Shown one piece after another: positions 51,684-60,451 of a stretch of DNA of 64,000 nucleotides; the stretch's first letter is position 1, and each line of letters begins with the position of its first letter. The DNA comes from an uncultured Spirochaetaceae bacterium. GTDB lineage: Bacteria > Spirochaetota > Spirochaetia > Sphaerochaetales > Sphaerochaetaceae. The position numbers and the translations under genes were made by a program. The notes under the pieces are model-generated. The model searched no databases, was not told the DNA's origin, and saw only the letters and a program-made list of their open reading frames with translations. Location of the stretch: the NCBI GenBank assembly GCA_944392965.1, contig CALXYM010000002.1, forward strand, positions 248,001 through 312,000, read 5' to 3'.

Positions 51684-53717
51684 TTACCTCCTTAACGTGA
51701 TCTCATTGAAAATAATCGAAAAAATATTCACAGTGTTCTCCATCAAAATCACGAAGAGGAACATAAGGAACAGGACAAAAGCCATACCTATAAGTGTTAT
51801 GAAAAAATTCTTCATCATTTTGCCTGCCGTATATTCATGTACTGTAGCAACTGAAAGTAATAGGATTATCAAAGCATAGAGATAAGAGAACGCTTCAATC
51901 CAATATATGAATGCACCTTCCTCTAATGTAAGAATCCAAGAAAAAATAAGGTTTACAATGGAAGCAATTTCAACAGGAATAAGTGCGTAGGACGAGGCAC
52001 AATAGATATCCTTATATGTACCCTTTCCATCAGATATCGTACTCACCGCCCAGTTGATAGTCACCCATAGGAAAAAAAGTCCAATGGTATTCATTAAGCT
52101 GACAAGAATATTGAACTCATCCCTTACATTTTTATTGAACGCATATCCTGTCGAGAAATAACTGATGACATTCAAAAAGAAGAAGATTATAACAAAAGTT
52201 GAAGCCAATACTGTCGAAAATTTCTTTTTTACTTTCATTTCCCACATCAAATCGGAAGGATGGAGCATGGGAGAAAAGACATTCCTAATCCTCGATAGGA
52301 AACTGAAATGGAAACTTGTTTTTCTTTTCACTACCTGATAAACAAACAATAAAAGCAGGATAAACCCAATAATCAAAGAGAGATTACGCCTAGCCCATTC
52401 CAGACGAATCATATCAAAGACATTTGAATACTGTTCCCTGTCTCCAGACCTTCTAAGTTCTTGAAGGGCCAATGAAGTCTCCCCCATCTTCTGATATGCC
52501 TTGCCAAGACCAAGATGAGCAAACTCCAAATTAGGATTAATTCTCAAAACTTCTTCAAAATAAGGCATGGCTTCCGTATACAGTCCATCAGAGAACAAAG
52601 CTGAAGCGGAAAAAAGGCAACTTCCATAATAGTTTTTCTCGAATACCGTTACGCTTGAGTCCCCTTCATCAAGAACATAGATATGATCATCATCACTCTC
52701 AATATGCTGGGGATCGGTAAACGTACCCCACTGATTTCCTTTTCCTCCGATTATACTCAGAAGCTTTCCATCCCTATCATAAGTGAAAATCCTTCCTCTT
52801 GCGGCATCGAGAGCACACAGGAAACCATTATGTATGTCAACGTCGATAAACCGACTAGAAGATTCAAGACCTTCCACAACTTCATCCGCAGGAATAATAT
52901 CACCAAAGGTCAGATTATCATCATCCCAAATCCCTTTTCCAGATGGATTTATCTTCCTTATCTTCATCGATTCGTTTGCGATATTGAAAGAACAGGTATA
53001 AACAAAGTCCTCTTCATCTATATCAAAAGATGAATATGCAACAGGAACAAAACGTTCCATGGCATCTCTCTGAGTTCGATTCAAAAGTTTTTTCCAGTTC
53101 TGGTCAAGACGTTCTGCAAGCGTCAGCTCGGTTGGATTCGCCCCATAATACCCAAGAAACGTCACATCTCCTCCCGATGAATCAGATACAGGACTGAATA
53201 GCAGAGCTCCATAATAAAGATCATCCACCAGTACATATATGTTTCCTGCACTATCGACAATTACTTTGGATGGAACAAAAGGAATGTTTACTCCCAAACT
53301 GGAGGTATCAGGATTTTCAATTTCAATCGCCAGAGAAAGATCCTTCTTGCTGAAAGCAAGAACCTTTCCTGCGCCTCTATCAGCAATATAATAGTATTCA
53401 TCCGAGATAAACAAACCGGAAGGTTCAGAAAAGAGATAAGGTGATCCGTCACTATTGAGAAAACTTATAACATCGCCATCCTCAGTTCTAACGTTCTTCA
53501 GCCCTGAATCAAGGATATAGAGATGATTTTCAAAAATGAATATGTCCGTATAGAGACTCTCTTTCTCTGTTGGATATATTTTCTTTTTAAAATCATAAGG
53601 AGAAGGACTTCCTACAGCTTCATCATCGCTGGTATATATGTACGAAGAAGTTGGAATCTGAACTGCGTAAACGGATGAGAGAACCAATAAGAATAGAATG
53701 AATAGTACCTTACGCAT
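51684..53717 (-). CDS. NHL-propeller, TPR and Yip1-domain membrane protein
   Basis: 677 residues: signal peptide (MRKVLFILFLLVLSSVYA), an NHL-type beta-propeller (about 45-370) with repeats such as GLFISDEYYYIADRGAGKV and HIYVLDEGDSSVTVF, a TPR-like helical segment (about 380-435, including YTEAMPYFEEVLRINPNLEF), and a membrane domain with about six segments resembling Yip1 (about 455-677). The propeller is extracytoplasmic and could bind glycan or proteins. It appears beside DUF5696 and two importers and probably organises the import machinery; this is inference. Start supported by CAAGGAG. Confidence 0.75.
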   Translation of the reverse strand: MRKVLFILFLLVLSSVYAVQIPTSSYIYTSDDEAVGSPSPYDFKKKIYPTEKESLYTDIFIFENHLYILDSGLKNVRTEDGDVISFLNSDGSPYLFSEPSGLFISDEYYYIADRGAGKVLAFSKKDLSLAIEIENPDTSSLGVNIPFVPSKVIVDSAGNIYVLVDDLYYGALLFSPVSDSSGGDVTFLGYYGANPTELTLAERLDQNWKKLLNRTQRDAMERFVPVAYSSFDIDEEDFVYTCSFNIANESMKIRKINPSGKGIWDDDNLTFGDIIPADEVVEGLESSSRFIDVDIHNGFLCALDAARGRIFTYDRDGKLLSIIGGKGNQWGTFTDPQHIESDDDHIYVLDEGDSSVTVFEKNYYGSCLFSASALFSDGLYTEAMPYFEEVLRINPNLEFAHLGLGKAYQKMGETSLALQELRRSGDREQYSNVFDMIRLEWARRNLSLIIGFILLLLFVYQVVKRKTSFHFSFLSRIRNVFSPMLHPSDLMWEMKVKKKFSTVLASTFVIIFFFLNVISYFSTGYAFNKNVRDEFNILVSLMNTIGLFFLWVTINWAVSTISDGKGTYKDIYCASSYALIPVEIASIVNLIFSWILTLEEGAFIYWIEAFSYLYALIILLLSVATVHEYTAGKMMKNFFITLIGMAFVLFLMFLFVILMENTVNIFSIIFNEITLRR

Positions 53718-53720
53718 AGC

Positions 53721-54593
53721 TCACTCCTTGATTCCTGAAGCTGCCATGGTTTCAAGAACTTGACGTTGAGTCAAAAAGAAGATTATAACAGGTGGCAACA
53801 TTAGAAGTATTGTAGCAGCCGCTCCCTCCCCTGCACGGGAAATTCCTCCGGCAATAAGCTCATTCATAACAGATGGAAGAACTTTATGGCTTTCATCATA
53901 AATAAATCCAGCTCCCGTATTATTCCATAAGTTCTGGAATGTAAAAAGTATGAGTGTCATGATAGCCGGTTTTACGACGGGTATCACAACTGACCACAGG
54001 AGTCGGAATTCACTACACCCATCTATTCTTGATGCTTCAATGAGGGAAACAGGTATCATCTGTATGAGAAACTGACGCATCAGGAATACACCAAATGGCA
54101 TTGCTAGTATTGGAAGAAGTAACGCGAAATAAGTGTTGAGCATATGAAGTTTCGCAATTATGAGATACTGTGCAACCGCAGTCACAGGACTCGTAAAAAG
54201 AAGCGCCTTAACGATGAGATCAGATATGATATTTTTCCCTTTAAAACATCCAAAAGCCAAGGAATAAGATGCCATAGAAGCAATAATGACATATACTACA
54301 GTACCAATTACAGCTACAGAAACGCTATTGAATACATATCGGCTGAAAGGGACAAATAAAGAATCTGCTAAACGAAACAGGTTTCTATAGTTATCAAAAG
54401 AAGGATTATGAACAAAGAAGCGAGGTGGAAAAGCAAATATCTCCTCATATGGTTTCAATGACTGCATTATCGAATAGACCAATGGGAACATCATGAAAAT
54501 GCTTAACACAATAAGAAAAAGGAAAATCATAGATGTCCCAAACTTAGATCTATTTACTCCGTTACCGACCTGCGCCTTAAAAAAATTCTTCAT
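53721..54593 (-). CDS. ABC transporter permease, MalG-like (polysaccharide locus, first pair)
   Basis: 290 residues with six membrane segments. The EAA loop is LIEASRIDGCSEFRLLWSVV. It begins 10 bp after the upstream permease and ends 3 bp before the Yip1 protein gene. Confidence 0.9.
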   Translation of the reverse strand: MKNFFKAQVGNGVNRSKFGTSMIFLFLIVLSIFMMFPLVYSIMQSLKPYEEIFAFPPRFFVHNPSFDNYRNLFRLADSLFVPFSRYVFNSVSVAVIGTVVYVIIASMASYSLAFGCFKGKNIISDLIVKALLFTSPVTAVAQYLIIAKLHMLNTYFALLLPILAMPFGVFLMRQFLIQMIPVSLIEASRIDGCSEFRLLWSVVIPVVKPAIMTLILFTFQNLWNNTGAGFIYDESHKVLPSVMNELIAGGISRAGEGAAATILLMLPPVIIFFLTQRQVLETMAASGIKE

Positions 54594-54603
54594 AATCCTA
54601 TCC

Positions 54604-55512
54604 TCAAGCAGAATGCCTTTTCAGAAAGGCCTGAATTACATGATTAAAAGAAAGCATCATAATAAAAAGAAAAACAGCAATGGCACACGCATACCCCATT
54701 TCCATACGTGTAGTCCCAACATCGGTCATATGCGTAACAATTGTTGTCGCAGCATTATCAGTGGCGATACCATCAATTGCCGTACCTGCGGAAATAAGCA
54801 GCTGCTGCCCTACTGCACCAGCAGCAAAACTTGCCCCAATCTGCATTACAGCACCAAACAAAAGTTGAGGCCCCATATTGGGAACAGTAATAAACCAGAA
54901 CTCCTGAAACCTGTTTGAAATTCCATCAATTGCAGCAGCCTCATACTGTTGTCTGTCAATTCCCTGAAATCCAGCAAGGAAAGAGAGAAATGCAGTTCCC
55001 AAACTCAGCCAGAGCTGAATTATGATTATCACAGGCATGATATAGGCCGTATCAGAGAGCCATTGTACCGGTTCGTTAATAAAACCAAACTTGATAAACA
55101 AGTTGTTAATGAATCCATATTGATCGCCCGAAAAGACATAAGCCCATACTGTGTAGGCACCAGTAAACATGGATGGCACATATAGACAGAAAGTAAAAAG
55201 CGATCGAACTTTTGGATTTAACTCATTTACTAGCCATGCGAGAAAAAGACATGCAATATAGCTTATCGGCCCAGTAATAAGGGCAAAAAGAAGTGTATTC
55301 TTGAATGCGGTAAGAAATACATCATCATCCAAAAACATCCTGATATAGTTATCCAGCCCTACAAAGGATGGAAACTGCACAAGATTGAAATCAGTAAAAC
55401 TCAACACAACTGCAAGTAGAACTGGAATAACTATGAAGAGCAGAAAAAGTGAAAGAAACGGAATGAGCATAATCACATGTTCTGTCGCCATTGATAACCT
55501 TTTGTCTTTCAT
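54604..55512 (-). CDS. ABC transporter permease, MalF-like (polysaccharide locus, first pair)
   Basis: 302 residues, six transmembrane segments, and the EAA loop QQYEAAAIDGISNRFQEFWF. It overlaps the stop of the large binding protein (ATGA), with which it should form a complete importer apart from the ATPase. Confidence 0.9.
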   Translation of the reverse strand: MKDKRLSMATEHVIMLIPFLSLFLLFIVIPVLLAVVLSFTDFNLVQFPSFVGLDNYIRMFLDDDVFLTAFKNTLLFALITGPISYIACLFLAWLVNELNPKVRSLFTFCLYVPSMFTGAYTVWAYVFSGDQYGFINNLFIKFGFINEPVQWLSDTAYIMPVIIIIQLWLSLGTAFLSFLAGFQGIDRQQYEAAAIDGISNRFQEFWFITVPNMGPQLLFGAVMQIGASFAAGAVGQQLLISAGTAIDGIATDNAATTIVTHMTDVGTTRMEMGYACAIAVFLFIMMLSFNHVIQAFLKRHSA

Positions 55513-58139
55513 TTCTTCACCTCTAATCCGATTTCCGTTCTTTTCCTCTGTATTTCCCTATCTATAACAGAAACATATCTCTCAAGCATTTCCCTTGCAT
55601 TCTTTCCATCAAGGACAACACTACGGAAAGCACTGACTATGTTCCGCTGCGTATAGTAAGAACCGGGTATCTGCTCAATTTGAACAAGATTCTCTCTTGC
55701 TGCAAGAATCAGATCAGTCTCTTCTGGAAGCCAAGGAAGATTTACTATGACATCATCACTGGCAGAAGAATATCGTCCTGCTGGTCCTAATAGGCTTTCA
55801 ATCCTGTTCCCATATTCCTGCTGCACATCTACAGAAACAAACCACTTCAAGAATTCCCATGAAGCATAAATATTCTCTGAATCCTTTAAAATCACGGCTC
55901 CCTGCCCTGATGACACAGCAGTTGCACCATTTTCCCCATTACTGGGAATCTTCGCCACTCCATACAACCCCCTCAGTTCAGGTGCAGCAAACGCAAGCTT
56001 GCCATATTCGGTATAATCAGCAATGGCAAGTGGCATCTCCCCCGACCTGAACCTATTGAAGAAATCATAAGATAGGCTCAGCCCATAATCGCTGAATAAC
56101 CTCGTATAGAGAAGAAAAGCATTATAGCTCTCATTACTCGAAAGAACAGTAGAAGTCTTATCAGCAGAATATATTTGCCCACCATTTTGGAACAACAAAG
56201 TAAGAAAAGTTGTCCAAGAGGATGGCACCCCGACCTCCATATTGTTACGTTGAATTATCGGGATAATCGAAAGAAATTCCTTCCATGTTTTCGGGACCTC
56301 TATTCCCAGCTCTTCAAACACATCCAATCTGTAAAACATGAGAGGAAAAACTTCCGTCAAAGGTAATCCATAAATCTTATCAAGATAAGAGTAAGGAATA
56401 AGAGAAGATCTGTCAGAGTAAGAATCTACAATCTGATAGAAATCAGGAAACTCACTGAGAGGATATAATGCATCCCGCATGGCAAGAGTAACGGGAATCG
56501 TATTTCCAAGAAACAAGACAACATCGGGGCCAGCACCAGCAAGAATAGCCTGTTCTATTCCTGTCTGTACAAGATTAATATCCACTTCAATTCCCGTCTC
56601 AGGGGTAAAATACTCATCGATAAGGGCAGATACGACCTCCATCTGATCTCTTCCCGCCGATACCCAGACCGTTATATCTCCTCCTTCTTTTTCATCAGAT
56701 TCAAAAGAGTGAATCAAAGTACGGATTGAATAGACTAAATTGTTAAACCAGCTTTTATGAGGTTCCGTAGCAACAGCATCTCCCGAGGTCAGTTCAATCC
56801 AATCGAGATCTAGAGGTTGTTCTTGACTCTGATATACCCAACTTGACAAAGAGGAAATATTACCTCTGAATGTTGCAATCCTTGATGGAATTGATTCAGG
56901 TTCTTCATTAAATGACTTAATTTGTTCAATCAACGCACTTATCTGAGAATAAGATGCCTCCGAACCAGAAAAATCCTGAAGCATTCTCTCTGCTTCTACA
57001 AGAGAGGAAAGAGCTGAATTAAACTCGTCCATTATTCCAGGAATTTCCCTGTCTATATTATATTCCCGATTCAAGTCTGGACTAGTTCCCGTTACCATGA
57101 TAATTCTGCGATATATTGAATTAAGCTCATCAACAATATCAAGGATATCAGAAAGGACATATGCATATGGCCCTGATATGACTTCAAGAGTTAAAATATG
57201 CTCACCTTTCTCAAGATATACTCTCTCTCCACCCACATCATTTATAGACCAGATATCAGTATAAGGAAATTCAACCATATCAAACTTTTGGGAATAAACA
57301 GCTGAATCAACTATTACTCTACGGTATACCGAAAATCCCTTTTTTAAATTTTGTCTGTATTTAAAGTTCAGTGTATAGTAAGCTGATTCAGGAATTTCCA
57401 CTTTCCAAGACATGATATCACCATCGGAATTCCAAGACGAACCACCAGCGATATTCAGTACTATAGAATCTGGATTACTTGGACTCGTATCTGCACTGCT
57501 CCGGTCCATCTGACTTGTCAAAGTTGTGGAAGAAGTTGCATAGATGTCTTCTGCCTCTATATGGATAAGCCTGTCCGTTCCTTTCGATAGAGGTATCTCT
57601 GAGGAAGGATAAATTTCTTGTACAGTATTGAAAGAAACAGAAATAAGAGAAAAATCCGTTCTTCTCGCAACTATCTCCAAGGAATGTTCTCCTTCTTCAA
57701 GAACAACAGAATAATTTGAGTTCTCAGAATTATTCTTCACCCGTAAATACGCACTTTGTGCATCTTCAGAAATCCACGTCAAAGCCCGCTGCTCATCTCC
57801 ATTATCATCTACTCGGATAGGTCCATACTCGTATATCCTGTTTATGGAGAAAAAAGATTCCGAAAGGAGTTCACCATCAAGGATGAAAAAAAGCTCTATA
57901 TCATCATATCTACCTTTACCTGAGATATAACTTAAAACTATATTGTACTCATTTGTTTCAGGTATGTTGAACTCTGCCTTTACCGCTCCTCCGTATTCTT
58001 CCCATACAAGATAATCTGAATCCATATAAATTCCAGATTTCGCATCATATGTAAAATCGGAAGCGTTCAGATTAATACTTTCTGCAAAAAGCAGGGAAAC
58101 AGAAATACCTAAGAACAGAAGGACAAGCAACCTTTTCAC
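55509..58139 (-). CDS. Very large substrate-binding protein with N-terminal carbohydrate-binding-like domains
   Basis: 876 residues from a GTG at 58139 that follows GGAGG by 7 nt; a TTG at 58145 is too close to the ribosome-binding site. Signal peptide (KRLLVLLFLGISVSLLFAES). Two beta-rich modules occupy about 20-195 and 205-340; the second has IHIEAEDIYATSSTTLT, a CBM6/35-like start. A helical stalk (about 350-460) is followed by a family-1 solute-binding domain from about 485 (DITVWVSAGRDQMEVVSALI). The usual length of this family is 400-450, so this doubles it. The start overlaps the GH3 stop (GTGA). Confidence 0.82.
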   Translation of the reverse strand: MKRLLVLLFLGISVSLLFAESINLNASDFTYDAKSGIYMDSDYLVWEEYGGAVKAEFNIPETNEYNIVLSYISGKGRYDDIELFFILDGELLSESFFSINRIYEYGPIRVDDNGDEQRALTWISEDAQSAYLRVKNNSENSNYSVVLEEGEHSLEIVARRTDFSLISVSFNTVQEIYPSSEIPLSKGTDRLIHIEAEDIYATSSTTLTSQMDRSSADTSPSNPDSIVLNIAGGSSWNSDGDIMSWKVEIPESAYYTLNFKYRQNLKKGFSVYRRVIVDSAVYSQKFDMVEFPYTDIWSINDVGGERVYLEKGEHILTLEVISGPYAYVLSDILDIVDELNSIYRRIIMVTGTSPDLNREYNIDREIPGIMDEFNSALSSLVEAERMLQDFSGSEASYSQISALIEQIKSFNEEPESIPSRIATFRGNISSLSSWVYQSQEQPLDLDWIELTSGDAVATEPHKSWFNNLVYSIRTLIHSFESDEKEGGDITVWVSAGRDQMEVVSALIDEYFTPETGIEVDINLVQTGIEQAILAGAGPDVVLFLGNTIPVTLAMRDALYPLSEFPDFYQIVDSYSDRSSLIPYSYLDKIYGLPLTEVFPLMFYRLDVFEELGIEVPKTWKEFLSIIPIIQRNNMEVGVPSSWTTFLTLLFQNGGQIYSADKTSTVLSSNESYNAFLLYTRLFSDYGLSLSYDFFNRFRSGEMPLAIADYTEYGKLAFAAPELRGLYGVAKIPSNGENGATAVSSGQGAVILKDSENIYASWEFLKWFVSVDVQQEYGNRIESLLGPAGRYSSASDDVIVNLPWLPEETDLILAARENLVQIEQIPGSYYTQRNIVSAFRSVVLDGKNAREMLERYVSVIDREIQRKRTEIGLEVKK

Positions 58140-60406
58140 CTGCAAGCCTCCAGATTTTTTGTATTTACGGTTGCTATCAGCTCATCCATTATATCGTTAT
58201 TCAAAACATTATCAGTCAAAACAGTAATCATACGAAGGGGAATCTTATTGACCTGCTCATCGCTTTCCCCATTCTTCTTAAATATTGGAAGCTTCTGAGC
58301 CTGCATGTTTCCACTCTCTACAAGAATCCTTTTTATTTCCTTATAAGCCTCTTCGCCCGCCACTGTCGCTCTCAGTTCACCAACCGAACTCCAACCGGTT
58401 ACTTCTTCATACTTCATCTTTTTCGGAATGATATTAATTGCTATTGATGTGACATCATCTACTGAACTTGTCGCTATGATAATCTTGTACTCCCCTTCTG
58501 AGGCATACCAGTCTTTTAAATCTGGATCAAAATATTCAAAAGCCTTTTCCGTTAAAGAGAAATTAATACCTTTTTCCTCTCCTGCTGCGAGGTATACACG
58601 TTTAAATGCAACAAGAACACGTTTAGGTCGAGGAATTCGTGACAGAGGAGGTTCCACATATATCTGAACAGTCTCACTGGCATCGACATCTCCCGTATTT
58701 TTCACGCTGATATTGAGATCCGCATTATTTCCTTTTATCCTATATCCCTTGACATGTATGTCAAATCGTGAATAAGAAAGACCATATCCAAACGGATATT
58801 TCATACTGATTTTCTTTGAAAGGTAATACCTATATCCAACAAAAACTCCCTCGGAATAATTAACCGTACCAGAATATCCTGGGTAATATAAATAAGCAGG
58901 AGTCTGCTCGATAGAATAAGGGAATGTCATGGGGAGCTTTCCTCCTGGGCTGACAATTCCATATAGAAGATTTGTAACTGCACCTCCGATACACTGACCA
59001 GCAAGGAACATCTCAAGAACAGCGGAAGAACTAGAATCCCAACTGGTATCAACAGGAGAACCATTAAGAAGAACCACAACCAAATTATGATTAGCCTCAT
59101 AGAGCCGCTCAATAACACTTATATGAGATTGTGGAATGAACAGATTCTTCCTGTCTTTTCCTTCCGCCTCTATCCCATCAGGAAGCCCAGCAAATACAAC
59201 TATCTTATCTACCTTAGCTGCTTTCTCGATAGCTTCATTCAATGAGAAATCCAGAATATTTGATTTAGAATCATAACATTCGGAGAAGTATACATTTTCT
59301 CCTCCGATTTTCTTCATCTCCTCAAGAGGGATCTCAAAGCTTGTAGGATTTACAAGAGCACTGCCTTCCATTTTAAATCGTGGGTTAATTGCAAAATTTC
59401 CACAGACAAGAACCCTTTCCGACTTTTTCAGAGGCAAGACACAATTGTCATTCTTCAGCAAAACTGCACTTTTCTGAGCCATCTCTCTAGAAAATGAATT
59501 ATGATCAGCCTCAATGTAGCAAGGAATCCTTTTTCTTCCTTCATGTACTCTTTCAAGTGTTTTAAGGATATGAGAACAAGCAGTATCTATAACGTTCATG
59601 GAAAGAGTTCCATCCTCATAAGCCTTCATAAGTCTCTGCTCGCTAACACCATAATTATAAGGCATCTCAAGATCCAAACCAGCCTTCAATGCCCTTTCCC
59701 TATTGTTAACCCCACTCCAATCACTCATCACCAAGCCATCGAATTTCCATTCATTCCTTAAAATCTCATTGATCAAGTGCTCGTTCTCAGAACAGTAAGA
59801 TCCATTGACTTTATTCAATGCAGTCATGATTGCCCACGGATGAGATTTCTCATTTGCAATCTCAAACACCCTGAGATAGATTTCCCTAAGAGTTCTCTCT
59901 TCAACTACAGCATCAATATATTCCCTGTCTATTTCTTGGTTATTTGCAGCAAAATGTTTAAGGCAGGTACCGACACCTTGACTCTGCACCCCATTTATAT
60001 AGGAAGCAGCTATTTCCCCAGCCAAAACAGGGTCTTCAGAATAATACTCAAATGTCCTGCCACATAAAGGAGTACGTATGATATTAACAGCAGGGCCCAA
60101 AAGAATATCAACACCAAGTTCTCTAGCTTCTGCTGCCAAATGCTTTCCCATCTCCTCTGCTAAATCGACATCAAACGAGGATGCAAGTCCTGGACCAGAT
60201 ACATACGCAGTAGCGGGAACACTCTTATTCCACCCCATGTGATCACATAGCCCAGTCTGTTTTCTAACACCATAAGGACCATCTGCAACCTCAAATGAGT
60301 CTATGTCTTTTTCTGGATAATCCTTTGTTCTCCAGAAATCCTTTCCACTCAGCATTTTTATTTTCTCTTCCACGGTAAGAGACTCAAGTATCTTTTCTAT
60401 ATCCAT
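58136..60406 (-). CDS. Glycoside hydrolase family 3 beta-glycosidase
   Basis: 756 residues from the ATG at 60406; the frame extends to a TTG at 60436. No signal peptide, so probably cytoplasmic. The nucleophile is Asp about 229 in LVMSDWSGVNNRERAL, with KHFAANNQEIDREYI and the VADGPYGVRKQ substrate loop. The C-terminus has a fibronectin-III-like domain (…YPFGYGLSYSRFDIHVKGYR onward) plus ~90 further residues. The arrangement resembles ExoP/bacterial beta-glucosidase subgroups. The protein differs strongly from the other GH3 in the locus, so the two probably cleave different linkages. Confidence 0.92.
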   Translation of the reverse strand: MDIEKILESLTVEEKIKMLSGKDFWRTKDYPEKDIDSFEVADGPYGVRKQTGLCDHMGWNKSVPATAYVSGPGLASSFDVDLAEEMGKHLAAEARELGVDILLGPAVNIIRTPLCGRTFEYYSEDPVLAGEIAASYINGVQSQGVGTCLKHFAANNQEIDREYIDAVVEERTLREIYLRVFEIANEKSHPWAIMTALNKVNGSYCSENEHLINEILRNEWKFDGLVMSDWSGVNNRERALKAGLDLEMPYNYGVSEQRLMKAYEDGTLSMNVIDTACSHILKTLERVHEGRKRIPCYIEADHNSFSREMAQKSAVLLKNDNCVLPLKKSERVLVCGNFAINPRFKMEGSALVNPTSFEIPLEEMKKIGGENVYFSECYDSKSNILDFSLNEAIEKAAKVDKIVVFAGLPDGIEAEGKDRKNLFIPQSHISVIERLYEANHNLVVVLLNGSPVDTSWDSSSSAVLEMFLAGQCIGGAVTNLLYGIVSPGGKLPMTFPYSIEQTPAYLYYPGYSGTVNYSEGVFVGYRYYLSKKISMKYPFGYGLSYSRFDIHVKGYRIKGNNADLNISVKNTGDVDASETVQIYVEPPLSRIPRPKRVLVAFKRVYLAAGEEKGINFSLTEKAFEYFDPDLKDWYASEGEYKIIIATSSVDDVTSIAINIIPKKMKYEEVTGWSSVGELRATVAGEEAYKEIKRILVESGNMQAQKLPIFKKNGESDEQVNKIPLRMITVLTDNVLNNDIMDELIATVNTKNLEACR

Positions 60407-60451
60407 GTTACAAATATCTCTCCATTCTCTGAGCAAGTTTCTCTGATTCTA

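Noticed and set aside
58136-60436. TTG start at 60436 for the second GH3 enzyme
   Set aside because: It adds 10 residues unlike GH3 proteins, while MDIEKILESLTVEEK from the ATG at 60406 matches the usual GH3 opening.
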